Below, one piece after another: positions 1-25,330 of a stretch of DNA of 64,000 nucleotides. A program made the translations under genes and the position numbers. Numbering within the stretch: the stretch's first letter is position 1; the number at the start of each line of letters is the position of its first letter. Source of the stretch: Syngnathus acus (taxonomy: Eukaryota; Chordata; Actinopteri; Syngnathiformes; Syngnathidae). The stretch spans positions 20,521,956 through 20,585,955 of the forward strand of contig NC_051095.1 in assembly GCF_901709675.1 (NCBI RefSeq), given 5' to 3'. Under the pieces are notes generated by a model. That model was given only the letters and a program-made list of their open reading frames with translations. It was not told the DNA's origin and made no database searches.

Positions 1-1258
1 GAGGTAATGCAGCAATAATGAATAATAGGACGTGAAAGTTTCAAATGGAGACAGAAGACATGAAGAGACAGCACCACGACTCCCCCATGTGGTTTCTACT
101 CAATACTGCAGTTTTTTATTTTTTTAATTCATAGCAGTGTGACACTGAAATTGTTTTTAAATGAATGCGTTCAGTACGCATTAGAAAATATTTTGGGGGG
201 GGGGCGTAATTTTGCAACAAACTATCAGAAATGTTTTCAACTCAATACATTGTTCAAGTATATCAATCCATCCATCATCCGAACTACTTATCCTTATGAG
301 GTTCACGGGGTGTACAAGTATATAGAAAACAGTGTCCAGAACATTACTAGTGCTGTGCTGTGCTGTGACACAACAATGTGCACCCTCCCACCAGAGGTCA
401 GCTGATGTTTCATAACTTCAATAAACAGAGGTGGGCATTCAATCAGTGCTGACAGTTTGACAGTCTGACAGTCCATTTATTGGCAAAAGATGGACAACTT
501 CAAGAAACTGACGTACTAAGCATCGACAAAAGCGGGTTTTTGTCCATCGCCGGAATTGTCACTTGGCAGGTCAGTCCTGATTGACCTTGTCAATCAGTCA
601 ATGACAGACTCCCGTTTCATGACAGAACCTGCACCTTAGCTGCACGTAGGCTGCTCATTTCTTGGCATTTTAATTCATCTGTGGAAAAGCGAATCGTTTT
701 CAGAGGTTCAAGTGGGCCTAAATCGAGATGGACATTTTGGAGCCATTGACTCCTCATTATTTTCACATTACCAATATGGTATTTTAGGCCACATTCCTCA
801 TTAAAAAGGGACCTTATTCAAGTTTTTTTTATTGATATATAATCAAAAGTTAATCTTGTCTTCTGTTACATTAAATAGTTGTTACTTTTAGTCAGACAAT
901 TAGGCTTTTTTGTTTTTTTTACCTCTGGTAGTTTTGACTCAGCATTATCTGCAATATATTCATCTGATCAAGAGGACTTTTTAAGATCCTGAAGACAGGC
1001 TGCCTCTCGTTCTATCGTTTACTGACTGAGACCGAGACAAAAAAGGAGAACAGAGAGCGAGGAAGGTGGCGAGTGATTTGTTTACAGCTGTTGAACTGTC
1101 AGCCAATATAACATTTTTAGCAACCAACACGACCACAGCTCAGCAAATGGATTGGCAAGTAAAAAGAAAAAAAAACCAAGAACGTATTGTTGAAAATGCA
1201 AATCTACAGATCACACTTAAAAATATGAGACATGACTTATCAGAAGATCATTTTTTTG
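1..1258. other. Sequence downstream of fmr1, no gene seen
   Basis: No coding exon or RNA gene is recognisable on either strand. The stretch is AT-rich, with short homopolymers and a G run near 195-204. It may hold distal 3' UTR of the minus-strand fmr1 if a more distal poly(A) site is used, because further TTTATT/AATAAA-type hexamers occur here (for example near 475 and 830). Confidence 0.4.
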
Positions 1259-2832
1259 TTTATTGAAACTGCTTGCATACAAAATATATTGCACTATAAC
1301 CAGACATGTAAACCCGGACACTTTAAATGCTAGTAAGTAGTATTTACAAAAGAAGAGAGAGAAAGAAAGAAAAAAAAAAACAACGCTCAAAAGTGCTCAC
1401 AAGATTTACAGCTTTTTAGACTACCCTGGTTTTTAAGTATGTACAGATTTTTTCTTTGCATCTTGCCTTTCTGCCAGCACTGTGTCACATTAACATTTGT
1501 TCTGGAATAAGAGCAGAAACATTTGCCGCGGAGTGGCAATCAAGAAAAAGTCAAAGTTGGTCATCTTCGGTTGAAAACATGTTGCAATCCCAAATGGATT
1601 GAAATGCTGAGTGAGGGATGCAAGTCAGGTTCTTGATGCAATATTACCAATCTTATCTGTTATACTGTCATTTTAAAATAAGCAAAATCACACATTTAAA
1701 TCACAGATATTTTTATATTTAGTTCCTAAAACCGTAACTAACATTCATCTTCTGAGATTGTGTGGCATGGGGGAAAATGGCACTCCTCAGAATGTTCAGA
1801 TTAGGAGACACAGCTAGCGGGTAGACACCACCTACACGCATACAAATTATTAAAGGTTTTAAACGACCATGTTCAATCCTGTTTAGACCATCAACTCAAT
1901 TTAACATTCATGGAAAATCTAGCACCAACATTTCCCCCATGATAAAAGTCACATCAAGTTAATAGTCCAGTGAAAATATTCGCATTCGTTTTATTAGAAG
2001 GGGACAGACAGAACATGATCCAAGCTGTCACTGAGGGAGAGGTATTAGTCATAAAGGAAAAAATTACGTACGTACAACATTCATTCTGTGAATTAACACA
2101 TTTCAGCGGGGAAAGCCTTCAAAGGGTTCAATCCAAACAGTTTTTGAAGTCGTGTTTTAGTACAGCGAAGCTGATTTCACAGAGCCTACTCAATCAACAC
2201 ATGAACCAAAAGACAAATCGCCTTGCATTTCCAAACTTTTTGTAAAATTGAGTTGTGATTGTTAGTATTCCTTTCTAAAATTCTTTCAGTTGGCCATGGT
2301 CACAGGAACTCATCTCAAGAGTTTTGTTTCTATTTTGTCTGTTTCTTGTGTTAGAAGGATGACACGTTCATCAGCACAGATAATTCCATCGCATCGATTC
2401 CACATGGGCAGCATGCAACAGTTTCCCAGCTCCTCAATGCACATTTTCTATTATAGTACAAACTTGGATTTTTGCAACACCATTTGTTAGTATTAACCGC
2501 TATTAACACAACAATGCACACAAGTCCTTGTTGTTGAAAGGTTGACTTCAATTTTTAAACTGGTTCATTTTATTTTTCTAAACTGGAACTTGTATCCAAT
2601 TTAACAGTAATAGCATCTCAGCCTAATGCTCCCTTTTACTACTCCTGGGGGTGTGTATAATATATATATATTAAAAAAAAAAAAATTGTTTTGTTAGAAT
2701 GAACTATAATATTCTCCTGGTTGATAAATGACAAAATGGACAGATACTTGTGGTTTCTACACTGGAACAACCAGAAAAGAAGAGATACACTTTCACAATT
2801 ATTTGATTCGGGCTCAACATTTAGTAAAAGTG

Positions 2833-2864
<32 letters not shown>

Positions 2865-5083
2865 GGTCAAGATTTGTAATTTCTCCATTAGCTATCTTAA
2901 ATGATACACCAAGGATTTTGTGCATATGAGAACATAACAAATGAAAGGATTTGATGTGTATGACAAGATTAAATTCAGGAACGCAAACTTAAAAAGATAA
3001 TCTGGTCTCATTTGTCAAAGGTTAAAAATTGAAAGCAGGTTCAATGTATTTTTTTTTTCCTCGACTATCGCCGAAAACGTCAAGCCCTTCATTTATTTTA
3101 AATGAAAAACCTACTGTACACCTAAAACACTGTGACAATTGCACGTCAATCTAATTTTAGGGCACTGTATTATGGAAAATGGCAATTGGACTGCAGTAAT
3201 AGTTTTCTTCCTTGAGACACTACAGTATACAACAATTATGTACTGATTTCACATGAAATTCTTCCTCTGTGTAATAACATTAGTTTTGGACTTCTGTAGC
3301 AGTGCTATGGACATTCACTATCAATGTCACTCACTATTAATGTGCTATGGAGCATACTTTTTTAACAGCAAGTTTATTAACAGGAGAGCTAGCATTTAAC
3401 TGATATCAAACAGCAACAAAAGAAAGAAAATAACGATAAGTGCACATTTGAAACAGTACAATTCCTTCCTCCAAACAAATTATGACATCATTATATACAG
3501 TATGCCACCCTCTCGTTTTTTTTTTTTTTTTTTTAAACACAAAACAACTTCATTCTGTTGATGTTTATGGAAAGTAAAACGGTTAATTGTACTCAAACCA
3601 CGTTGTTGATGTATTGTAGGAAATGCTAACTTTACAAACGCAGCCTGGCTGCAGTGTGACATCTAAAGGTTAGTGAAAAAGAATCACAATTAATTCACAC
3701 TTGTGTAAAAGCAAGCACAATTGAAAGGACTACTGGCCTCAGAAACTAACTTGTGAGTGCGAGATTTGTATATATTTAGAGTGTGGCACACAAGTGTGTT
3801 GCACGGACCTAAAAAGCTGAAACAAAATTACAAATCAGTCAGGGGTTCATTAAAAAATAAAAAAAAAGGCCAGAAAGAATCAGCCTTAGAGGGGTTGTAG
3901 ATTTGACTCAACACGATGAGCCACATGAATTTTATGCTCTGCCTTAAATCCATTAGGTTACTCTTTCAGTGACAGGTACGCGTTTTTTTTTTTCGTTTTT
4001 TTTTTTTTTATTTAAATGCAAGTAATGGAGCTCCACTTGAGTCACCAAAACACACCAAGAAGCAAAATTGCAGGCTGCAGGATTCCAGAACAGGACATGA
4101 TTTATAAAAGATATCACAGGAACAGAATGACTGAAAGTTGAATGTGATCAGTCAGCCAGCCAGCCAGAGAAGTAGCACTGCATTACAGGCACCATTTTCT
4201 TCCATAAGAACTTACTGGGAGAACCATGGTCCTTAAAAGCTGTAAGCGTTGGGTCATGACTACAAATGCACAATCGTTTTTGTTGAATTTGCTATACATT
4301 AAATTGTAAAGAACATCTCCTTTAATTCAATTAGTTTTTTCTTTGATATAAAGTACTTGGGTTAGGGTTTAAACTGAGTGCGCCTCACTATTATTATTAT
4401 TATTTGTTGACAAAATGGTATTGATGGTGTTGCCCACCCGTGTCACCTTGCCCTAGCTGGTGACTTTGCACACATGCTTTGTCATCTTGCCATTTCTAGG
4501 GTTATGGACTACACATTGTTTGGGCCAAAGTGCTACCAGCACTCCTGTCACGGCTTGAACTCACTGTACCCTAACCATGTTGGTTAAAGGAGCAGTTTCA
4601 AAACACAAACGGAGCAAGTCGAAGGTCAAGTTTGAAACCTCACGGTATAAAGTGAAGGATAGCATGTGCAGCATCCAAGTTGCTTTGCAAGCTAATGGAG
4701 AAAAGTGATACATGTAATTGAACGTCGGATGCGTTTTGAGATTGAAGTATGAATTTGCTGGACAAGAGCCTTCTTTTACATTAAGAAACTTGAAACTTGC
4801 TTTCTTACTATACTGTACATCTTTTCGGTCCCAGGCCAGCTCGCTGTACTACACTGAGGAGTACACAGATGTAGCACACTGGCAGCGCCCTTCACACTAC
4901 AATTACACCCTACAGAGTTGCATGCTGATGGAAGTTCCTGTCTAATGTAGCAATTGAAAAAACGGAAAAGGGGGGGGGGGGGGGATGGAGAAAATCTGTG
5001 GATAGTTAATGAGCGGTTATTTGTGTATGAAGAGTAGAGTGTGGGTTCATTTCTGAATGTGAGAAGGTCCTCCAGTGATCAAT
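1259..5083 (-). other. fmr1: fmr1 3' UTR (probable extent)
   Basis: This region follows the fmr1 stop codon (5084-5086) with no intervening gene. A minus-strand AATAAA at 1259-1264 is one candidate polyadenylation signal; other TTTATT (plus-strand) hexamers, for example near 3373, would give shorter forms. The region carries poly(T) tracts (about 2831-2859, 3518-3534, 3984-4010) and a run of G near 4971-4984. A UTR of several kilobases is usual for FMR1-family mRNAs. The distal end is inferred, not seen. Confidence 0.45.
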
Positions 5084-17763
<12,680 letters not shown>

Positions 17764-17900
17764 GACGCAAGTTAGCACAGCTCGCTAGCTAGCTAACCAA
17801 CGTTAGCGACAGGAGTAGCTAGCTAGCTGGCTAGCTTAACGCTAGCCAAGGTAGAGTGTTCTTGCTCGCTAAAATAGGCTGCCAGCAGGATGCAAGACGA
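17764..17900 (-). promoter_or_regulatory. fmr1: fmr1 5' flank / 5' UTR, TAGC-rich
   Basis: This sequence immediately precedes the fmr1 start codon on the minus strand. It is built of repeated TAGC/GCTA words (three runs between about 17782 and 17847) and carries no CGG repeat, unlike the mammalian FMR1 5' UTR. I see no clear TATA box. The transcription start is not determined. Confidence 0.45.
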
Positions 17901-18218
17901 GGGGTGCAACAAATATTAGGAACCGTAAAACGATCCCTCGTGCAGCCAGTTTGTTAAATCGCTATTCGGTTGAAGTCTGGTATACAAATTTGAATTTTCG
18001 CTAAATCAAAGATGAAGCATGTAGAACGCAGCACGGTTAGCTCGTAGTAGGTAGTTTATGTGTGATTAGTGGTCAGGCAGCTAGCTACTGCTGCTTGCAT
18101 CTCTGTGACGTCTCTGGTTTCTTCCTCTACTGATCTCCAAGGCTGCTCACATTCAGGAAAGGCTGATGCTGCTGTCCTTAGGTGTGTTTTATATATCTAT
18201 TATATGTTTTTATTATAT

Positions 18219-18347
<129 letters not shown>

Positions 18348-19811
18348 GGGGCTGTCTATCAGTCTCACTCATTGGTAAGAGATTATGGTGCCATTAATAG
18401 CTGCCTATTAATGTCTTGGTGGGAGTCACAGAAGGAACTGATCACAGTATAAATACATTTAAATATGTGAGTAAAAATTATGTCAGCTTTAGAGTCAAAT
18501 TGAAGAAAAATCAAATGGCCTTTAAAGTGTGGTGCATGTACTACTGCACACAATAGTGTTTTCCAATCCACCTGCTCCTCAGTTGTGGATTCTGAGCAGG
18601 TTCTTTCACCCAAGGTTGGCAGATGGGCTGAACATTGAATTTGGGGATTTTTAGAAATAAGTATTGGAACCAGGTAAAATGTAAAATCTTCAGTAAGCTA
18701 ATTAAACGATTAGTTGAATTACAGATGCATTGTGTGGTAAACAGTACTATAATTCTTTATTACATATCAGATACTGAATGCCAGCAACCATTACCAATAC
18801 AATTCTGAAATAATCATTCAGTATTTGAAGTGCATTGAATAAATTGGACTGGACTGTTCTGGCTGTCACTGTAGCAGTTCACGCAGAGTTGGTATGGATT
18901 CAACTTGTAACAATGTTTTTGAAGGCACCTTGAAAGCCAAGACGCAGCCATTTTTGGCATCCTTGGCTTGGTTGTTTATCTACCTTAGAGGATAAATAAT
19001 GTACTTGGATTTCCACACCAACAATTCTGCTCGAGGGGTCGATTCAATGCAATGAGAATACAATGATATTATGTTCTACATTGCTTGGAGGTAACTCCTC
19101 AAGTCAGATTTGTCTTACTTATGTGCAGCTAAATGATGGATGTGCATGTTAACTGTAAACTGAAGAGCAACAAATATGAAGGTAGCAGAAGTCAGTGCCC
19201 TCCACAAACCGCTGTGACTCACTCCGTTTATAATAAATTCTGACTACCATCTTGAAGGACTGGCACAAACACTCATTGATCTGAATGATCTCCATATGAA
19301 CCACAACATCGTGTCTCTTGACCCATAACTCAATGTGGCAGCTATCTCAATGTCAAGCATATTACATGTCTTTGGGCAATAAATAGTGATCATCATTTCT
19401 GTAATCTTGTCTGTACAATTTTCAGCTGTCCTTTGGGTAAATGGGGGAAATGAAACAAGTGTAGATTGCATACACTTTAATAGAGAACGGGATGAAAATG
19501 CAAGAATTTCTGTCCTCTCGTTTCATTGGGTGAAGGCAAAATGGGATAAGCCACAGTACTGAGGAAGAGCACTAGAAGGATATTTATTAAACAGTATATA
19601 TACCGTACATCATCCTTGACAGAATACAGAACACATTTCCCTCATGGTTATGCGGTGACAATTCTACTAATGTTTTTTTCTAGTGTTACACACATTAACT
19701 GTGTCAATAATGTGTGATGTTTCCCTTTTATTAATGAGTTCACAGTGATTTTACACAAGTCATATTTTTAAAAGATCAAAATTAAATTCACCCTGTAGCT
19801 TCTGTCATTAC
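18348..19811. other. Intergenic, nothing recognised
   Basis: No coding exon, RNA gene or clear repeat family is seen on either strand between the compound microsatellite and the MITE at 19813. Confidence 0.5.
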
Positions 19812-19812
19812 T

Positions 19813-20059
19813 GGCGGAGCTAGGAATTTTTTCCTCGAGGGGAGGGGGTGGGTCACGTAAGGGTCAAGGGTATCTCAGGGGTACTAAAGTTTTTCTTTTT
19901 CAAACCCCAAAAGATTCATCAAAAAATGCTGGTAAAAAACGACTATTGTACCCAGGTGGAAATTTCTGGAAAAATTGGAAAAAATGGGGGGGGGGGCGGC
20001 AGTGCCATCCGAGGTGGAGGGGGGGGGGCTGCCCCCTCAGCTCACCCTCTAGCTCCGCA
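19813..20059. mobile_element. Candidate MITE (GCGGAGCTAG termini)
   Basis: GGCGGAGCTAGG at the left end is mirrored by CTCTAGCTCCGC at the right end, about 247 bp apart. The interior is G-rich (two G runs near 19987 and 20022) with no coding capacity. The compact size and inverted ends suggest a MITE. I do not recognise the family or a target-site duplication. Confidence 0.5.
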
Positions 20060-21017
20060 AGTGTCCGTCTGTTGACTGGTTCATCAAACTCCAAGATGCA
20101 TTGTTAAGGCAACGGTAGTATGAAGAAAAGGGCAAACTCTGATTTTCAGGTCCAAACAATTTAGAGAACACTAATTTGATAAGGATATGTAAAGAGCCAG
20201 TAAAGAGCCTTTTATCAAGTGATCTGGACTAGTCCATACTTGCTCCTATAGTGGGTGACCAGCAGTTTAATTACTCAACTTCAGAACAGAAGTTGATTAA
20301 GGGTAAGGTTGTGATTTGGAGGAGGCCTTTACTTGTACAAATGTTTTTCATTATTCCTCTTGTAGAATTTTATGATTTCACACATAATTATATTTGATTA
20401 AAAGACTGCATTACAATACTGTATACATATGTTATAAATGTTATATTATATTGTATTTTTCTATATATTACTGCCTTGTGTGGAATAAAAGCAGTCCGAA
20501 AAGCTATTTCCAACTCCTTAGAAACATTTTTCATGTCTCTCCAGTGAAGTGCGCTTATGCCTTCTCAGCAGACATCAAATCATTGTCATTTATTTATTTT
20601 TCCATTCTGCAATTCCTTTCTCTAGCATTTTTTTTCTTAAAACCCCTTGACTAACTTCACAACTAGGCACCATCTCGAGCAGAGAGGGCCACTGGTTGAG
20701 GAAGTTCCGTAACCTTACAATTACTCATACAGTAAAACAAAGCACACTCATTTCAGAACTCATAATAACTGTTCGTCTTTCCTTCGATCCGTCATGAGCA
20801 CATTTTCCCTCTAACCGTGTACTAAAGCCCAGAGCCTTTCCTCCTCTTCCATCAGATATGTTGCTTTCAGTCTAAGCCATAAGCATCATCTTGCTCCTGA
20901 ACCAGTAAAAACACATAAAGACTACACGCCCGTCATCACGCTCCTCACTCGCCTCGACATGCACCGTTGTTTAGATGTTCCATTCCATTCCATTACTTCT
21001 ACCAGTTGCTCTTGTCC
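20060..21017. other. Intergenic, probably includes rab33a 3' UTR
   Basis: There is no coding content. Several TTTATT hexamers near 20588-20600 would serve as minus-strand AATAAA signals for rab33a. The UTR boundary cannot be fixed from sequence alone. Confidence 0.4.
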
Positions 21018-24000
21018 TCAACAAAGACAATTGCTCTTTGTCTCAGTCTCCTGTGTGAGTCGTACTCTCCCGTCCTCACGTTCCACATCTCTGTAGAGGA
21101 GAGATTTTTGGGCTTTCAGTCGACAGGCCAGTGACATGAAAATTGAGTCCACATTCTGACTCTCTCTTGGGTCCTTTGCAGATGTCTCAAACAGCAGCAT
21201 GTTGTGGGAGTCGGCAAACTTCAACGCCATGTTGGATGGCACCTGGAGAAAGTAATTATTATGACTCATTATCTCATATCGATTGCTCTCAATATGTACT
21301 TCCCGAGCATTCTATGTTGCCTTCATTGCGATTGTGACTAATCAACAGTCAGTCAGAATCTGTAACAATTACTTATAAGGATTCTGATTTTTATCTATTA
21401 TTAAGCCCTCTGATGTACAGAATGATTAAGTCTACTGACCTGTACTTGGTCCACTAAGTCACACTTGTTCCCCACTAGGACTCGAGGTACTGATGCTGAA
21501 ACTCGATGACCGTTACACTCCTGCAGTAAAAGGAAACACTTTGAATATCCAAGCAAATTCTAGGATTTAGCAAGAATTAATCAGAAAACACTTTTATTTG
21601 TTATCAATGTCCAGTGTTTCATAAAGTTAGGTCACCAACTATATAGTTGTGTATCAGTGAGGAAATTGACTAAATAACAATAATGATATGATCAGTAAAC
21701 CCACAGCATGAAATAAACCTTGAAATTGTGAAAATATTGATAACATATTGTGTCTGGTAGAAAGTTTTCCATGAGTTGACTATTTAATTAATTTATTAAC
21801 ATATTTGGATTATTTTCCTGGCATCAAAACGAGGTGAAAATTATGGATCTTCTAGAGAGTTAAAAAGCTACCATGGTCATATTCTGTCAACTATTTTCCA
21901 GTAGGATGTAGAGAGAGAAAACAATGTCAAACAGTTAAAAACAGATTGGCTATGACATTCAAAAAACAGACCCCCACCACTCCCTTCTACCACATCATAA
22001 TGACATCTGTTGTATTTTAGTTGGAAAACTCACATTAGTTGTTTGAATTATTAGCATGTCAACAACAATGAGTAAGCAACCCTATACATCCTAGTAGAGA
22101 TGGAAATGATGGAAACAGATGGACAGATGAGGAGATTTGGCTGAACAAATTATATTAATTGATAAACGGTTCCGATGGACAGATGGACAGACGGACGCAC
22201 AGATGGATGGATGGACAGACGGATAGATGGATATTTAACTCACCTCTATCCATGTTTGCAGGTTGCGGAAGGAAGCCATTTTTGTGACATCATAAACAAA
22301 TACGACTGCATGGACATTACGGTAGTAGTGTTCCACCATGGATTTCCGAAATCGCTCCTGGCCAGCTGTGTCCCATACCTGCACCTGAAGATTAGATAGT
22401 AAGTCTTTTTTTCTGATGAATATATTAGGTGACAAATGTGTGGTTGTCAGATTATTATTATATTGTTATGTTTTATTATTAGACAAAACTGACAGGTATA
22501 GCAGTGACAATTTTGATTCTGACCACTACATCTTGGTACACTGATGTGTTACTTAATACCATCATCAAAACAAAAAAGGGTGGTAGTCCCTCCAATAGGT
22601 CCATCCATCCATCCATCCATCCATCCATCCATCCATCCATCCATCCATCCATCCATCCATCCATCCATCCATCCATCCATCCATCCATCCATCCATTTTC
22701 TGTACCAGTTGACCCCACTGGGGTGCTGAAGCCTATCCCAGCAGTCATCGGGCAGTAGGCGGGGGACACCCTGAACCGGTTGCCAGACGAACAACTCTTC
22801 GCACTCACACTCACACAAAGGGGCAAGCTGGGATGCTCTATCAGCCTACCATGGATGTTTTTGGGATGTGGGAGGAAACCGGAGTGCCTGGAGAAAACCC
22901 ACACAGGCACGGGGAGAACATGCAAACTCCACACAGGGAGGGCCGGACATGGAATCGAACCCGCACCCTCTGAACTGTGGGGGGGACATGCTAATCAGTG
23001 TGTCACCGTGCCGCTCCTCCAATAGGTTTCTATTATAAATAAAGTATATTGACATATGAGTTGTGAAGACATTCCTTACGAGATCCAGACATAAAACATA
23101 ATTTTCAAGTTAGCCCCTGCAATGCAGTCAGTGCGTAATTCTGGATCTTCAACACTGTAAATCCTATGAAGTCTCACAACATAGTGCATAGTGAAAACAT
23201 CAGCATTGAGGCTACCAACATTGGCAGAGGTGTTATTGAGTCTGTAGCTTAGGTTTAATCACTCAAGTGCACTATATATAGAAAAAATTGATGCCCATGT
23301 CAGGTCCCAAGCCCCGGGGCCAGATCCGTCCCACCATACCATTGTATGTGGCCCGAGAAAATAAAATTATGTCAACTTCCACAATCCTTGCTAAAAATTA
23401 CCAAAATCTTGGCATGTATAATAAATAATTTTGCAAGATTCTTTGTTACCTTTTTTACAGTAATTGAACAAACTATATTATGTCTAATTCCAAAACTAGT
23501 AATCCTTCACTTTGTTATGTATATGTAATAATACTGGTGGATAATAATACATTTATTTGGTGTCACCATGATAACGGTCCTCTGAGGGAAGCTGCCCGCG
23601 GTAAAAATGAGTTTGACACCGCTGACTCTATTATTTGTTGAATGTATACATTGAGGGATTGAGGAAAATGTCACCATTCTTCCGCTACACTTTGTACAGT
23701 CCTTGTACATCTACTTTTCTCGATCTACAGCTTTTTATATCCACTGAGGTTTTCCAAAAAGTCTTGTTTTATGTGATGATAAATAATAGTTTGTTTCCCT
23801 AGAGGTGTGATTGCTAACTTTTATTGAGCCAAGTCATCCATTTTTGTATTAGCACAAGAATTGTCATGATTTTATAAATACTAAAATAATGCTAATCTCA
23901 TCAAAATTTACTTACTCACTCACTCACTCACTCACTCACTCACTCACTCACTCACTCACTAATTGTGCAATCTTTGTCAAATTGAACACAAAGCCGATAT

Positions 24001-24884
24001 ACTCGCAGTAAATGTTGTACATGACAATAGGAGAATATCAATACAAAGATTTATTGGACCTGCTATCGAATGGAATCGTTCTTCCTGTAACCACACGACA
24101 CTCGCATAGACAAATTATGAAAGATATATAAAGATTAATAAATGTTAAATATTTTTTTGACAAATAAAGTGGAATTGGATGATTTCCCACTGATGATCAA
24201 AACCTCAGCCTGAGATTGTGTTGTTAATCTTGATCTGTCATACTCAATGGTATTTACAATTTACTGTATCTAGTGACCTCACCTCTTAAAACTTCACCGA
24301 TAATTTATACTGGCTTATTTATTAACCAATGACAAAAATGGCAAATTTGTGCCGATTTATAATACCAATTTTGACGGAAACAAATAGTCATTGTTGCCTT
24401 TGACAACAGAGAAGACATCTGGGAAAAAGCATCAGTGATGCTATAAAATCAGTACGGTTGTGGATGAGGGGGAGGGGACAAGGAAACACCTCCGATTCAC
24501 ATGCAGACAAGCTTAAAATGTTACCTTGATCGTCTCTCCTTCAATTTCCACTGCCTTCTCCCTGAAGTCCACGCCGATTGTGGCCTCAGTCTGGTCAGGA
24601 AAGCTTCCGCCAGTGAAGCGAAAGGTGAGGCACGTCTTCCCTACGTTGGAGTCCCCAATAACGATTATCTTAAAGATTCGCGTCTGGATGCTCAGTTCCA
24701 GGGAGGAGGTGCTCAGGTCCGCGGAGGATGTGAAGCTGGCGACAGCGTCGTTGCTGCTGCTGGCTCGGCTCCGGCTTCTGTAAACATCCATGGATGATGT
24801 CAGGATGGTGACATTGTCGTCTGCTCGGCTCGGCCGAGTCACCCTCCTTCCTCGGCTCTCCTCCTCCGGGGAATCGTTGGTCAT
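21018..24884 (-). CDS. rab33a: Rab33A small GTPase (complete, 4 coding exons)
   Basis: Rab33 proteins are small GTPases acting at Golgi and secretory or autophagic membranes. Exons are 24525-24884, 22244-22384, 21440-21520 and 21018-21242, all with GT/AG junctions in phase 0; the product is 268 aa. Visible G motifs are GDSNVGKT (P-loop), switch I with [15 protein letters not shown] (switch II), NKCD and ETSAK. The C-terminus NCLC carries a Cys-x-Cys geranylgeranylation signal. The core [20 protein letters not shown] and the tail [15 protein letters not shown] match RAB33A better than RAB33B. The N-terminus is about 75 residues before the P-loop and rich in Ser, Arg and Thr, longer than in the mammalian protein I recall. 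I chose the start at 24884 as the first in-frame ATG of the exon. Confidence 0.94.
22155..22226. repeat. GATGGACA-type imperfect microsatellite
   Basis: Degenerate GATG and GACA units adjoin rab33a exon 2 within about 20 bp of its donor site. Confidence 0.8.
22600..22696. repeat. (CCAT)n microsatellite, about 24 units
   Basis: A perfect CCAT/ATCC tract forms one end of the retroposon tail that follows. Open frames on both strands here are repeat translations. Confidence 0.95.
22697..23030 (+). mobile_element. Teleost retroposon 3' tail with (CCAT)n end
   Basis: The segment reads TTTTCTGTACC, then GAGCCTATCCCAGC-like and GTGGGAGGAAACCGGAGTGC motifs, then GGAGAACATGCAAACTCCAC. This is a very common fish repeat, usually found as the end of a non-LTR element with an ATCC tail. 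A shorter, reversed fragment is at 55178-55290. I do not assign a Repbase name with confidence. It lies in rab33a intron 1. Confidence 0.7.
23912..23960. repeat. (CTCA)n microsatellite
   Basis: About 12 CTCA units within rab33a intron 1. Confidence 0.9.
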
Positions 24885-25330
24885 TATGACGGAGGCGGCG
24901 ATGCGAAAATGGGGATGCGTGAGTGTAGAGTAGAGATGGACAAATGGGTGACTGGTTGGGGTGAAGGGAGGAGAAAGAACGGAAGAGAACGGAGCAAAGA
25001 AGGAGGAGACTTCTCTGGAGATTCTCTGTCAGCTGGGAAACATTTAAAAACACACGAGCTCATAAATAAGATTTTATGGGAAAAACATGAGCGGAATACA
25101 GCATTTTACAATACAATTTGATAATAATAATAATAATAATAATAGTAATAATAATAATGAACTCATGAGTTTATTGGTCCCGTTATTAGGAACACCTGCA
25201 CTATCAAACGAGATCATGCTGCCTGCAGGAGCTGCTACTTGTGTGTTTACATCATTTACAAAGATAATAATCACACAAACAAACCAAATTTGAAATATTG
25301 ATATTTCTGTGTGGTGCAGAACTACACTTT
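24885..25330 (-). promoter_or_regulatory. rab33a: rab33a upstream region
   Basis: This sequence directly precedes the rab33a start codon. It is purine-rich on the plus strand (GGAGAAAGAACGGAAGAGAA near 24969), then carries an (ATA/ATT)n run at 25121-25158. I see no decisive TATA or initiator element, so the promoter position is inferred from gene orientation only. Confidence 0.35.

Noticed and set aside
22479-22934. Open frames on both strands rich in GWMD or IHPS
   Set aside because: Repeat translation of (CCAT)n; both strands are open equally, as expected for a 4-bp repeat with no stops.
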